Positions 47,355 to 57,304 of a stretch of 64,000 nt of DNA are shown here, piece after piece (position 1 is the stretch's first letter; the number at the start of each line of letters is the position of its first letter). The stretch is from the NCBI GenBank assembly GCA_942490535.1, contig CALNXQ010000005.1, positions 1,426,001 to 1,490,000 on the forward strand. Reading direction: 5' to 3'. The translations under genes and the position numbers were made by a program. The notes beneath the pieces were generated by a model, which saw only the letters and a program-made list of their open reading frames with translations, made no database searches and was not told the DNA's origin. This DNA comes from JAEINY01 sp942490535. GTDB taxonomy: Bacteria > Bacteroidota > Bacteroidia > Bacteroidales > Marinilabiliaceae.

Positions 47355-48551
47355 ATGTTAAAAAAAGTTGCTATAATATGGGCTAACCCATATAATGCGA
47401 ACATGGGAGTTGCTGCATTAGGGTATTCTGCTTTAGCTTTGGTTGTGGATGTTTTAAGGAAAAATGATCAGGAATTTAAGGTTACATTTATTGGGAGTAG
47501 TAGGTCAACGAATGATTCTATAACAATTGGTAAAAATCAGTATGAATTTCACAACCTATATGGATTAGATTATTTTAAGGTTAAATCTATTTTGAAATTA
47601 TTTTTGCAATATAAAAGGCATAATTTCTTATCCGCTTTATCTAATGAATATTTTTTAGATATTGGCGAGGGGGATAGTTTTGCTGATATATATGGTAAGT
47701 CTAGGTTTGATCGGATATTGAACTCCAAAAGGCTGTTTAAATTTTTTAGAAAAAAGCAAATGCTTCTTCCTCAGACGATTGGTCCTTTTGAAAATAAAAG
47801 ATTTGAGAAAAAAGCTATAAAAGCAATTGAAGATTTTAAATGTCTTTTTGCCAGAGATAGGCAAAGTTATATATATGCACATGATATTTTAAATAATAGA
47901 AAAGTTAAAGAATCTATTGATGTAGCTTTTTATTTACCGTTTGAGAGGAATACTTTTGAGGATAATAAGATCCATGTAGGAATAAACGTATCAGGTCTGC
48001 TATGGAATGGAGGGTACACTAAAAATAATCAGTTTAGTTTAAAATCAGACTATAGAAAGTTAACTACCGATGTTATAGAATATTTTAGGAAAACAGAAAA
48101 CGTTCAAGTTCATTTAGTTCCGCACGTTCTGCCTGCAGACGGGGATGTGGAAAATGACCGTACCGTTTCTAAAGAGCTTTTAAAGGATTATTCAGATATT
48201 ATTTTAGCACCAAGGTTTAATAGTCCAATCGAAGCTAAGTCATATATAAGTGGACTTGATTTTTTCACAGGAGCTAGAATGCATTCAACAATTGCAGCCT
48301 TTTCAAGTGGTGTCCCGGTTGTACCAATGGCTTATAGTCGTAAGTTTAATGGTTTGTTCAATGAAACTTTAAAATACGAATTTATAGGTGACTTGGTAAA
48401 TGAGTCAACTGAAGATGTATTTAATAAAGTGAAAGAGGGATATGCAAATAGAGCAATACTAAAAGATAACATTGAGCAATCATTAAAAGAAATTGTTTCG
48501 CCTAGGTTAGAAAGCTTAAAAGAAGACCTTACATTGTTTTTTAATTCATAA
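47355..48551 (+). CDS. polysaccharide pyruvyl transferase family protein
   Basis: The 398-residue protein has the family features: a GVAALGYSALALV region near the N-terminus where pyruvyl transferases keep a G-x-x-N/A-x-G-D loop, LPQTIGPFENK (about 138-148), FARDRQSYIYA, and the C-terminal GARMHSTIAAFSSGVPVVPMAYSRKF (about 309-334). These enzymes add a pyruvate ketal from phosphoenolpyruvate to sugars of exopolysaccharides. It starts the main glycan-assembly block after the insertion element and is followed by a 640-base gap. Confidence 0.85.
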   Translation: MLKKVAIIWANPYNANMGVAALGYSALALVVDVLRKNDQEFKVTFIGSSRSTNDSITIGKNQYEFHNLYGLDYFKVKSILKLFLQYKRHNFLSALSNEYFLDIGEGDSFADIYGKSRFDRILNSKRLFKFFRKKQMLLPQTIGPFENKRFEKKAIKAIEDFKCLFARDRQSYIYAHDILNNRKVKESIDVAFYLPFERNTFEDNKIHVGINVSGLLWNGGYTKNNQFSLKSDYRKLTTDVIEYFRKTENVQVHLVPHVLPADGDVENDRTVSKELLKDYSDIILAPRFNSPIEAKSYISGLDFFTGARMHSTIAAFSSGVPVVPMAYSRKFNGLFNETLKYEFIGDLVNESTEDVFNKVKEGYANRAILKDNIEQSLKEIVSPRLESLKEDLTLFFNS

Positions 48552-49193
48552 TGATTAAAATTGTGGATGTGGCAATGCGTTTCTTGAATGGTTGATTTGA
48601 AAGACTAATATTTATGTTAATAGATTTTGACTATCTATCCCAACCAATAGAGAGAATTTGTATAGATTGAAATATTGAAAATAGTCATGCTTTAACACTA
48701 ATGAGGAAAAAGTAAGGAGAATTGTTTCTTTAGATTTAGGAGCTTTAATTTTTAACTAAAGCCTTTAAAAATAGCTTCTGAGAAAGTAATAAATGAGATT
48801 GATAGTAAACTAAGATATTCCTCTGTTGTTCTCTTACCTGGAAGTTATGAGAGGATTATATGAAGATGTAATTATTTGTTCGCATATCAAAAGAAGGTCT
48901 TGTTAGTGAAAATACGCTCGGCATTTCCTCATTTTGGTAATATTATATATAGTTTACACATGAAAACAAGGTAAGCTCTATTGTAGAATACTATGGACGT
49001 TGGTGTGCTAATACAAAACTAAATGGCAGGATAATATTTTTTGAAAAGTCGTGTTTAAAATTGTTTTTTTTAGTCTCTAAAGTAGTTGTTGTGTGGCTTA
49101 ATAATTTTGTGTGAAATAGAACGGACAATTATAAACTATCCACTCATTCTTGATGATAGTAAAAAAAGCTAAGCTACTGTAAGGTGTTTAATA
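48552..49193. other. gene-free spacer, possibly decayed coding DNA
   Basis: The 642 bases contain no open frame of useful length. Short readable fragments occur in different frames, for example a stretch near 48806-48855 reading KLRYSSVVLLPGSYERII and one near 48909-48965 reading IRSAFPHFGNIIYSL. They are separated by stops and frameshifts. This is what an old pseudogene in the glycan locus would look like, but I cannot name the parent gene. Confidence 0.4.
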
Positions 49194-50039
49194 ATGAATA
49201 AAGTAACAGGTTTTATTAGAAAGTTAAAGTCACTACGAAAGTTTTTGCGAGACGGTGGGCACACTCAGGTTAGTATTGCTCAAATAACTAGCGGTGAGGT
49301 ACTCCAAGGGAAGAAGATTCTTATCACTGGAGGAGGATCAGGTATTGGCTTGAGTATTGCAAAAAAATGTTTATCTGAAGGGGCTTCGGTTTTAATTACA
49401 GGAAGAAATGAAAAAAAGTTGCAAAATGTAGTTAAAGAGATTAAATCTGACTGTTTAAAGATTTTAGTGTGGGATATTAGTGAGGTTCACTTAGTAACTG
49501 ATCGAGTAAATGTCGCCCAAGAGCTTTTAGGGGGGGAAATTGATATTTTGGTAAATAATGCTGGCATCCTTTCCTCTGAGATCTTTCCAAATGTTACCGA
49601 GGAAACTTGGGACAAAGCTTATTCAACAAATTCAAAAGGCTTGTTTTTTCTGACACAAAAAGTATGTGATAGATGGATTAACAATAAATCCTCAAATAAG
49701 AAAATCTTGAATATTTCTTCAGCCGGAGGATTCGTGGGAGCAACCTACCCCTACAGAATGACCAAATGGGATATTAACGGATTAACATTAGGATTAGGAA
49801 GAAGGTTGGCTTCCAAAGGAATAATAGTGAATGGAATAGCGCCCGGAAGAATTGCTACTGATATGCAATCATGTTCAAATCCCGCTGACAATGTTTTCGA
49901 TCCTCAGAGTTTTATGGAGCGATATGGTCTTCCTGAGGAAGTTTCTGAGTTAGCACTTTTTTTAATGAGTGATGCCAGTAATTTTATAACAGGTCAGACA
50001 ATTTTGTGTGATGGCGGTGGCTATAAAACCAATACTTAG
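49194..50039 (+). CDS. short-chain dehydrogenase/reductase (SDR)
   Basis: The 281-residue protein is a classical SDR with a 38-residue N-terminal extension. It has cofactor loop TGGGSGIG (45-52), NNAG (121-124), catalytic Ser175/176, and Tyr187 with Lys191 in YRMTK, then a family-typical C-terminus (FLMSDASNFITGQTILCDGGG). It should reduce or oxidise a carbonyl with NAD(P)H. It lies 14 bases before the MenD-like gene, so the two probably act in sequence on the same glycan precursor. The substrate cannot be read from sequence. Confidence 0.88.
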   Translation: MNKVTGFIRKLKSLRKFLRDGGHTQVSIAQITSGEVLQGKKILITGGGSGIGLSIAKKCLSEGASVLITGRNEKKLQNVVKEIKSDCLKILVWDISEVHLVTDRVNVAQELLGGEIDILVNNAGILSSEIFPNVTEETWDKAYSTNSKGLFFLTQKVCDRWINNKSSNKKILNISSAGGFVGATYPYRMTKWDINGLTLGLGRRLASKGIIVNGIAPGRIATDMQSCSNPADNVFDPQSFMERYGLPEEVSELALFLMSDASNFITGQTILCDGGGYKTNT

Positions 50040-50053
50040 AAAAATATTAATTT

Positions 50054-51808
50054 ATGTACTATCCAAAATTTAAAACATTTCAAATACTTATACCTTTATT
50101 AAAGGCACATAATGTATCTCATATTGTGATATCTCCAGGATCTCGTATGCGAGAATTTGTTTTAGCCGTGGAGGAAGATCCATTTTTTACATGTTATTCC
50201 GTTGTAGATGAGAGGAGTGCATCTTATTTTGCGATAGGCATATCTCAAGAGTTAAACCTTCCAGTGGCAATTACTTGTACCTCAAGTACTGCAACTACCA
50301 ATTATTATCCAGGAATAACCGAAGCTTTTCATCAAAAAGTACCAATTCTTGTTTTAACCGGGGACCGAGACCCACACTTGCTTGGGCAGCAGGAAGATCA
50401 GATGATTGATCAAGTCAATATGTATGATAAAGTAGTAAGAAAGTCAGTTCATTTGCCAATTGTTAAAGATAAGTCTGATTTTTGGTTCTGTAATCGATTA
50501 ATTAATGAAGGATTGCTCAAGCTGGAACATCGTGGCAAAGGTCCGGTTCATATCAATGTACCCGTTCCTGCAAAGATCACTTGGAATAAAGATGAAGTAA
50601 GTGGGTATCCCGAGGTGAAGGTTATGAAGAGGCTTTCTTTAACAGATAAGAAATCAGCAGCAATTTTACAAGGTAAGGTAAATGCACTTAAAGACGCTAA
50701 ACGTATATTAGTTTTAGCAGGACAGAATGTGGAGCCGTTTCAGTCCGATCTTCTAAGTAAGTTTTTTGAAAGATACAACTGTGTTATTCATTCAGAACAT
50801 ATGGGCAACATAGATTGTTACGGTAGATTAAATTTATCTATGCTTGCTGAGGGACCTAATGAAGCAGATTTTGATGAGTTTTTACCGGATATAGTGATTT
50901 CTTTTCATGGTACACTTGGAATTTCAAGGAATTTAAAAGAAAACCTTAGAATGAAGAATTTTGAGCATTGGCATATATGTGAAAACGGTGATGTTATGGA
51001 TGCTTACAAAAATCTGACCACTATATTTGAGTCTACTTCCTCTGACTTTTTTAATTATTTTACCAAGGAAGCTGTTGAGCAAAAAAATGATTTGTGCTAC
51101 TACAGTAAATGGTTGGAGAAATACAACAGCATCTCTTTACCAACAGTTCCTTATTCAAATGTATATGTAGTTCGTGAGTTAATAAAAACGATGCCTGAAA
51201 ATTGTTTGTTACATTTGAGTATCTTAAACAGTATCAGGAATAGTCATTTTTATGAGCTTCCTAAAGGTACAAAAGTGTACGCTAATATTGGGACAGATGG
51301 TATTGATGGAAGTATGTCTACTTTTTTCGGTCAATCATTTGTTTCTGATAAACTAGCTTTCTTAGTTGTTGGGGATTTAAGTTTCTTTTACGATATGAAC
51401 TCCCTTAGAATTAAGCATATTAAAAATAATGTTAGGATTGTTTTGATTAACAACCATGGAGGTAATGAATTTTATCAGCAACCGATAATGCCAACAACTG
51501 ATCAAGGATTAGGAGCGAAGCATTCTAACAGTGCCAAAGGATGGGCAGAAAGCGTTGGTTTCAAATATTTGGAAGCACAGGATGAAAAGAGTTACTTAGA
51601 CGGGTTACAACAAATTGTAAATATGGAGAGTACATGCCCAGTGATCATGGAAGTATTTACAGATACAATGGTTGATAGAGAAACGGTTATTGCGATGAGG
51701 AGAAGTATGAGTCCTTTGTTTAATGCAAATGAAGCTATGAAGCATAAAGTAAAGTCTGTAATCGGTGATTCTGGTGTGAAAATGATTAAAAATATCTTAA
51801 AAAGATAG
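50054..51808 (+). CDS. MenD-like thiamine-diphosphate-dependent enzyme in glycan locus
   Basis: The 584-residue protein has the three-domain fold of ThDP decarboxylases and resembles MenD more than acetolactate synthase. It has SPGSR (27-31), the cofactor-activating glutamate Glu53 in VVDERSA, ITCTSSTATTNYYPGITEA, VLTGDRDPHLLGQQEDQMIDQ, and a C-terminal ThDP site (VVGDLSFFYDMNSL...INNHGGNEFY). MenD's GSRSTPL becomes GSRMREF, and RPPEL becomes RDPHL, so the acceptor site is altered. True MenD makes menaquinone, but no other men genes are nearby. Carboligation onto a sugar or sugar precursor is my inference. Confidence 0.82.
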   Translation: MYYPKFKTFQILIPLLKAHNVSHIVISPGSRMREFVLAVEEDPFFTCYSVVDERSASYFAIGISQELNLPVAITCTSSTATTNYYPGITEAFHQKVPILVLTGDRDPHLLGQQEDQMIDQVNMYDKVVRKSVHLPIVKDKSDFWFCNRLINEGLLKLEHRGKGPVHINVPVPAKITWNKDEVSGYPEVKVMKRLSLTDKKSAAILQGKVNALKDAKRILVLAGQNVEPFQSDLLSKFFERYNCVIHSEHMGNIDCYGRLNLSMLAEGPNEADFDEFLPDIVISFHGTLGISRNLKENLRMKNFEHWHICENGDVMDAYKNLTTIFESTSSDFFNYFTKEAVEQKNDLCYYSKWLEKYNSISLPTVPYSNVYVVRELIKTMPENCLLHLSILNSIRNSHFYELPKGTKVYANIGTDGIDGSMSTFFGQSFVSDKLAFLVVGDLSFFYDMNSLRIKHIKNNVRIVLINNHGGNEFYQQPIMPTTDQGLGAKHSNSAKGWAESVGFKYLEAQDEKSYLDGLQQIVNMESTCPVIMEVFTDTMVDRETVIAMRRSMSPLFNANEAMKHKVKSVIGDSGVKMIKNILKR

Positions 51809-51822
51809 TTTATAGTATTATT

Positions 51823-52446
51823 ATGGGTTTATTGGAAATTTTCCGTAAGTGCAAGAATCGATATATTAGAGGTATTATAAAAAGAATAATTCTAAAACGG
51901 GAGGGAGGTTACTTCTATTCCCCTACCATAAGGAAGATTTATAAAGAGTTTCATAATATTGAAATTGGTTATGGAACGTATGGCGGATGTTTTAATGTGG
52001 GCAATATACGACCTAATATATCAATCGGAAATTATTGTTCTATAGCTGGGAGAGTCGATTTTTTAAGAGCAAATCACCCAACCAATGATTTTACAATGCA
52101 TCCCATCGGGCACAGGACATCCTTTAACCCCCTGTTAAAGGAAGATCGTTTTGAATGGAGCAGTTTATCCATCGGAAATGATGTATGGATCGGACAAAAT
52201 GTTGTGATTTTACCAAGTTGTTCTAAGATTGGTAATGGTGCAGTTATTGGTGCTGGAAGTATTGTGACGAAGGATGTTCCTGCTTATGCTGTTGTTGCAG
52301 GAAGCCCTGCCAGGAAGATTAAAATGCGTTTTACTCCTGAGGTTATCGATGAGATAGAAGAATCCGAATGGTGGAAAATGGATAAGAATGAGTTAATTAA
52401 AAATAGAGAACGTTTACAGAATATTGCCGAAAGAAATGGCCAATAG
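51823..52446 (+). CDS. left-handed beta-helix acyltransferase (CatB/xenobiotic acyltransferase type)
   Basis: The 207-residue protein has hexapeptide repeats in two blocks (NISIGNYCSIAG near 69-80 and SSLSIGNDVWIGQNVVILPSCSKIGNGAVIGAGSIVTKDVP near 117-157) with a loop carrying RANHPTNDF, whose histidine is the usual catalytic base. These enzymes O- or N-acetylate sugars from acetyl-CoA. It overlaps the flippase gene by 11 bases. Confidence 0.9.
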   Translation: MGLLEIFRKCKNRYIRGIIKRIILKREGGYFYSPTIRKIYKEFHNIEIGYGTYGGCFNVGNIRPNISIGNYCSIAGRVDFLRANHPTNDFTMHPIGHRTSFNPLLKEDRFEWSSLSIGNDVWIGQNVVILPSCSKIGNGAVIGAGSIVTKDVPAYAVVAGSPARKIKMRFTPEVIDEIEESEWWKMDKNELIKNRERLQNIAERNGQ

Positions 52447-53929
52447 AAAATATTATGCCAATTCTTTTGGTTGGGGAGTTATTGCAAAGGTTATAGATGC
52501 AGGTATAAAGTTTATAACTATTCCTTTATTGCTTAAATATTTTGGTGAGCAAGACTATGGTTTATTATCATTGGCTATTGCAACCAATGCATATATGCAA
52601 TTACTTAATATGGGTATTAATACTGGAGCTATAAAGTTCTTTTCTCAATGGCTCGTTTCTGGTAAAAATGATTTACTTGATCGCGTTGCACGAACAAACC
52701 TCACATTTTATTTAGGCATAGGAATAGTTAATGCGATCATACTTGTTGTAATAGCGTGTTACGGTGAAAATATCTTTAATGTTACGGCTAGACAATTTCA
52801 GTCATTTCAATATTTATTGTTAATACTGACTCTTACAAGTATTGTCAGTTGGACTATTATGGTCTTTAATCAACTTTTAGTTGCTGATGAAAAAATTGCT
52901 TTTACTCAACAAGTATTTTCAGTAAAGGCACTACTGAATTTATTGTTAGTAATAGTAACTGTACAGTTTAGATTTACCTTAATTCAATATTTTTTATACC
53001 TATCAGTTTTAAATACTTCTATTTTATTACCTTATATGTATTTAACCCGAAAGCTCGGTTTGATAAAGTCATTTAAACCAGCGTTTTATTGGACTGATTT
53101 TTACAAAATTCTAAAATATAGCTTAGCTATTTTTGCAATGGGTATATTTCAATATACAGCCACTCAATCACGTCCTTTAATTCTAGGAATTTTTTCTGTA
53201 GAAGGAAGCGCGATTTTGTCACAATATAGAATTATAGAAGTATTCCCAGTATTTATTATTTCAATCGGAGGAATGTTAATTTCCATATTGTTGCCTAGAT
53301 CATCCAAAGCTATTCAAGAGGGAAATAATACGGAAATCGAAAAAATTGCCTATAATGGAACAAAGTATAGTAGCATATTGGTAACGCTACTTTGTATTCC
53401 CATCATGCTAAATGCCGAAAGTATTTTGACTTTATATGTAGGAGAAGAGTATAATTATTTATCATCTTGGTTGTTTCTTTGGTGTTTAACAGTAATGTTG
53501 TTTCTTCATAATTCGCCAGTGGCCAGTCTGTTACTAAGTACTGGAAAGACTAAGCAGTTGGTGTATAGTAGTGGAATTGCTTGTATTATATCTATTATTA
53601 TAAATGCTGTTTTGTGTGATTATTTTGGTGTTGGATCGGCAGTGATTGGTTATTTAGTTTATATTATTATCCAAGTAAGTTTTTACTACTTGTACTTTAA
53701 TACTAGAGTTTTAAAATTAAATTCTGTTAAGATATTTAGGGCATTTATAATTCCCACATTATTAGGAAGTATTATTTTAATTATTGTAAAATCAATTGGT
53801 ATTAGCCTTGAGAATCTTTATATAGATAGTATAATTAAATCTATTTTATGGGGATGTATTTATGTTACCACACTGTTTGTATTTAAAGTATTGGAGTTTA
53901 GAGAGGTGAAAAAAATGATTGTAAATTAA
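52436..53929 (+). CDS. Wzx-type oligosaccharide flippase
   Basis: The start is placed at the ATG at 52436 (MANRKYYANSFGWG), giving 497 residues. About 12-14 hydrophobic helices with a MOP-superfamily opening (NSFGWGVIAKVIDAGIKFITIPLLLKYFGEQDYGLLSLA) identify a lipid-linked oligosaccharide flippase that moves repeat units across the inner membrane. It overlaps the acyltransferase gene and is followed by the polymerase candidate, the usual Wzx/Wzy pair. Confidence 0.92.
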   Translation: MANRKYYANSFGWGVIAKVIDAGIKFITIPLLLKYFGEQDYGLLSLAIATNAYMQLLNMGINTGAIKFFSQWLVSGKNDLLDRVARTNLTFYLGIGIVNAIILVVIACYGENIFNVTARQFQSFQYLLLILTLTSIVSWTIMVFNQLLVADEKIAFTQQVFSVKALLNLLLVIVTVQFRFTLIQYFLYLSVLNTSILLPYMYLTRKLGLIKSFKPAFYWTDFYKILKYSLAIFAMGIFQYTATQSRPLILGIFSVEGSAILSQYRIIEVFPVFIISIGGMLISILLPRSSKAIQEGNNTEIEKIAYNGTKYSSILVTLLCIPIMLNAESILTLYVGEEYNYLSSWLFLWCLTVMLFLHNSPVASLLLSTGKTKQLVYSSGIACIISIIINAVLCDYFGVGSAVIGYLVYIIIQVSFYYLYFNTRVLKLNSVKIFRAFIIPTLLGSIILIIVKSIGISLENLYIDSIIKSILWGCIYVTTLFVFKVLEFREVKKMIVN

Positions 53930-54031
53930 AATCAAATTTTTTTTAGAAATGTAGAGCTATTATCGTAGGGATTTCCTTTCTTTTAAATTTCTGCTTTAGT
54001 TGTTGAGTATCAAAGAATAAGTGTTGTGCAC

Positions 54032-55255
54032 ATGTTAGCAAATAGGAAATTTTTAGCGTTTAAAGTTGATGTAATTTGGTTAGTTGTATTTACATCTTGT
54101 CTTGCTTCAGTATATTTTTTCGCTCCTACAGCTTTTATAAATAAAAAGATCCTACTTGTACTGGAGTTTGGATGTGCCTTGTTACTGTTTTGTTTTTCTG
54201 GCATTTTTAAATCCTCTTCTTCAAAAACACTATTTGGTAATCCAATCAGGGCTTTTTTGTTTGTAATCATGTTTTCAATTGTGAGTAGCTCACTTATTTA
54301 TGGACAGTCATTATTACCTAGTTTAAGAGCTACCGTACCTTTGTTAATTTATTCTCTGTATTTCTTTCTTCAAAATCATCGTTTTGAAGTTAGAAAATTA
54401 GAGGAAATTGTGCTGATAATATGCGTGTTGTACCTGTTGTGCTTTTTGTTTGCGTTATATAAAGCTCCTGAGCAAATATTCGGAATCAATGATAAAGCAA
54501 TATTTGATCAAAGAGGAGTATACAGGGTGCGAGTGTACGGAAGAGGTTTTTTGCATTTAGCTTTTTTTATTGCGCTAAATAGATATATCGTGACCAATAA
54601 GTTTAAATGGCTTTATTTCGCATTTATACTTTTTGCATTTATTGTTGCTCATGTAATAAGGCAATACATATTGTTCTCATTAGTGATTGGCGGTTTGATG
54701 TTGTTAGTAAATGTTTCCTGGAAGAGGAAAGTATTCATAACAATAACCTCTACCCTTGTTATAATTATGAGTTTTAACTTGCCTGTTTTTGAAGCATTAT
54801 ATGATTTAAGTCAACGTCAACTTAATGAACAAAGTTATGGAGAAGATATTAGAGTTACGGCATATAAGTTTTTCTTCAATGATTTCTCTAAGCATATTTA
54901 TACAGATATTTTTGGTAACGGAATGCCGTTTGGTTCCGGGAGTTATGGCCAGTACGTTAAGGGATATGTGAATAACTATTTACATATATTCCATTCAGAT
55001 GTTGGCTATGCTTTTTCTTATGCTAACTTCGGTATTTTATCCATTCTAGTGTTAGGAATCATTCTAATAAGAGTTGTGAATAATAATTTAAGTAAGCAAG
55101 CATTATACGCGAAGTACTTCATTATTTTTTCTTTTTGCTCGAATATTCTCTCATCATATATCTTTAGTCCAACCTCCTATACAGCTGTTTGTATTGCTTT
55201 ATATATATTTGATGTAACAAAAACAAAAGAATCACAATATGGAAGAAAAACATAG
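54032..55255 (+). CDS. O-antigen polymerase (Wzy-like) candidate
   Basis: The 407-residue protein (start at ATG 54032, a GTG at 54026 also possible) has 10-12 hydrophobic helices and a large periplasmic loop near 250-320, including RDYGEDIRVTAYKFFFNDF-like and FGNGMPFGSGSYG segments. Wzy proteins are too divergent to name by motif. The call rests on topology and position between Wzx and Wzz. The last 17 bases overlap the chain-length gene. Confidence 0.75.
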   Translation: MLANRKFLAFKVDVIWLVVFTSCLASVYFFAPTAFINKKILLVLEFGCALLLFCFSGIFKSSSSKTLFGNPIRAFLFVIMFSIVSSSLIYGQSLLPSLRATVPLLIYSLYFFLQNHRFEVRKLEEIVLIICVLYLLCFLFALYKAPEQIFGINDKAIFDQRGVYRVRVYGRGFLHLAFFIALNRYIVTNKFKWLYFAFILFAFIVAHVIRQYILFSLVIGGLMLLVNVSWKRKVFITITSTLVIIMSFNLPVFEALYDLSQRQLNEQSYGEDIRVTAYKFFFNDFSKHIYTDIFGNGMPFGSGSYGQYVKGYVNNYLHIFHSDVGYAFSYANFGILSILVLGIILIRVVNNNLSKQALYAKYFIIFSFCSNILSSYIFSPTSYTAVCIALYIFDVTKTKESQYGRKT

Positions 55256-56333
55256 TCAAAATCAGATTGAGTTTGACTTAATCGCAATTGTAAAAACAGG
55301 CTGGATCAACCGGAAAGTATTGATTATTTCTGGAGTTATTGGTTGTATTTTAGGTATTGTAGTTTCATTACTTAGTTTGGATAAGTATTCGTCAAATTCT
55401 TTAATTATTCCAAATAGCAATCAAAATTCAGGAGTAAATGGAGGTATTGCATCTTTAGCATCATTTGCAGGAATTAGGTTGGGCGCAGGAACGGGAGAAA
55501 TATTTTCCCTGTTGATGTATCCAAAGTTAGTAAGGTCAATACCTTTTGTGCAGGAGGTTATGGATTCAAAGATTGAGTATAACGGAGATAGTATTAGGGT
55601 TGCAGATTACCTTTTGAATTATTCTAACCATCCAAAAGTAAAAGCTAAACAATATACAATAGGATTGCCTAAATTTATTTTTTCTAAACTAAAACCAAAA
55701 GCTAAAGAAGTAAGCCAAGGGAACAAATTTAGTCAAATTGTTATACTTACTCCAGAGCAGTTAGATATTTATAAACTTTTGAATGAATTTATTGAAATTA
55801 TACCTGATATAGAGGAAGGGTATGTAACGATTTCATGTACTTTGTATGAGCCTGTACCTGCTGCGCAACTAACATCTTTGGTTAGTAATTTGCTTCAGAA
55901 AAAGATTACAGAAATAAAAATAGAGAAGGCTAAAGCTAATCTTGATTTTATCGAAAGAAGATTTATACAAGCTAAAGGTAAGTTTCTTGATAAACAAATT
56001 GAACTAGCAGATTATAAGGACCGAAATATTGGGGTTAGCACAGAGTTTGCACGGATAGAAGAGAAGAAGTTACAGGATGATTATAACCTTCTGTATTCCA
56101 TATATATGGAGCTTGCGAAAAATTTGGAAAATGCGAAAATTTCCGTTCAAGAGGATACTCCAATATTTTCCGTTATTCAACCTGCAATAGTTCCGTCGGA
56201 AAAAAGCTCTATGGGTAGAAAAGTTCAGGTAATATTGTGGACAATATTGGGTGGTTTTTTTGGAATAGCAATTGTCGCTGTTAAGGTTTATCGTGGTCTT
56301 TTTATCAAAAGATGGCAACAAATAGATAATTAG
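55239..56333 (+). CDS. Wzz-family chain-length determinant protein
   Basis: The 364-residue protein has the Wzz topology: an N-terminal membrane helix (about 27-46), a periplasmic part with helical coiled coil (about 225-300), and a C-terminal membrane helix (about 332-350) preceded by a proline-rich motif (PAIVPSEKSS). It sets the length of polymer made by Wzy. No tyrosine-kinase domain is fused and no separate Wzc kinase is present in this window, which favours an O-antigen-like product over a Wzc-type capsule. Confidence 0.88.
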   Translation: MEEKHSQNQIEFDLIAIVKTGWINRKVLIISGVIGCILGIVVSLLSLDKYSSNSLIIPNSNQNSGVNGGIASLASFAGIRLGAGTGEIFSLLMYPKLVRSIPFVQEVMDSKIEYNGDSIRVADYLLNYSNHPKVKAKQYTIGLPKFIFSKLKPKAKEVSQGNKFSQIVILTPEQLDIYKLLNEFIEIIPDIEEGYVTISCTLYEPVPAAQLTSLVSNLLQKKITEIKIEKAKANLDFIERRFIQAKGKFLDKQIELADYKDRNIGVSTEFARIEEKKLQDDYNLLYSIYMELAKNLENAKISVQEDTPIFSVIQPAIVPSEKSSMGRKVQVILWTILGGFFGIAIVAVKVYRGLFIKRWQQIDN

Positions 56334-56371
56334 CCATGAGTTGAACGTTGATTTATTTTTTAGAATTTTGG

Positions 56372-57304
56372 ATGGAAAAGTTAGCTATAGTTATTCCTGC
56401 TTACAAAATAGCTTATTTAGGTGATGCACTGGACTCAATAAGTAAGCAAACAGATAAACGCTTTAAAGTATATATTGGAGATGATAATTCGCCAGAGGAT
56501 GTATTTCGAATTGTAAAACAATTCGAAAATATAATAAACATAAAGTATGTAAGGTTTGAGGAAAACCTTGGAGGAAAAGACCTGGTTAAACAATGGCATC
56601 GATGCATAAGATTAGTCGAAAATGAGGAATGGATCTGGCTTTTCTCGGATGATGATATTATGGGTTTCAATTGTGTTGAGTGTTTTTATAAGGAATTAGA
56701 GTCAAATAATGTAGATAGACTTTACCATTTTAATGTTAATATTATTGATAAAGAGAGTAATTTAGTTAGTAATACGGTTAAATATCCCAACTCTCTTTCT
56801 GCCAGTAATTTTATCAAAGCCAAAATAGGAGGTAAAATATCAAGTTTTGTTGTCGAGTATATTTTTAATAAAAATCAGTTTTGGCAACAAGGAGGTTTTA
56901 TAAACTTTGATTTAGCGTGGAATTCTGATGATGCAACTTGGTATAGGTTAAGTATACCTGGAGGTATTTGCACGATTGAGGGGGCCATGGTAAAGTGGAG
57001 GTCAAGTGGTATCAATATTTCCAGGTTAGAAAATGATTCATGGATAGCACTAAGAAAATTTAAAGCAGATATCAAGTACTCTAAATGGTTAGTTAATGAA
57101 ATGCCCTTTAATAAATTCAAGAGACTTATTTTTAAGTTAAAAATGTATTTATGGTTTTTAGTTAGACTTAATATGCAGAAGGAAATTTTAAAAAATGAGG
57201 ACCTAAATGTATTAAAGACTAAATTTTGTCGGGAAATGTCTCTAAATTGGATTGATGTACCTGTGTTCTTATACTTTAAATGGGTTAAAAATAAATCTAT
57301 ATGA
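56372..57304 (+). CDS. family 2 glycosyltransferase
   Basis: The start is placed at the ATG at 56372 (MEKLAIVIPAYKIAYL), giving 310 residues. It has the GT-A fold opening, IGDDNSPEDVF for nucleotide binding, and the metal-binding DDD of LFSDDDIMG (near 94-102). It transfers a sugar from a nucleotide donor in the cytoplasm. The gene overlaps the next by four bases (ATGA). Confidence 0.92.
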   Translation: MEKLAIVIPAYKIAYLGDALDSISKQTDKRFKVYIGDDNSPEDVFRIVKQFENIINIKYVRFEENLGGKDLVKQWHRCIRLVENEEWIWLFSDDDIMGFNCVECFYKELESNNVDRLYHFNVNIIDKESNLVSNTVKYPNSLSASNFIKAKIGGKISSFVVEYIFNKNQFWQQGGFINFDLAWNSDDATWYRLSIPGGICTIEGAMVKWRSSGINISRLENDSWIALRKFKADIKYSKWLVNEMPFNKFKRLIFKLKMYLWFLVRLNMQKEILKNEDLNVLKTKFCREMSLNWIDVPVFLYFKWVKNKSI

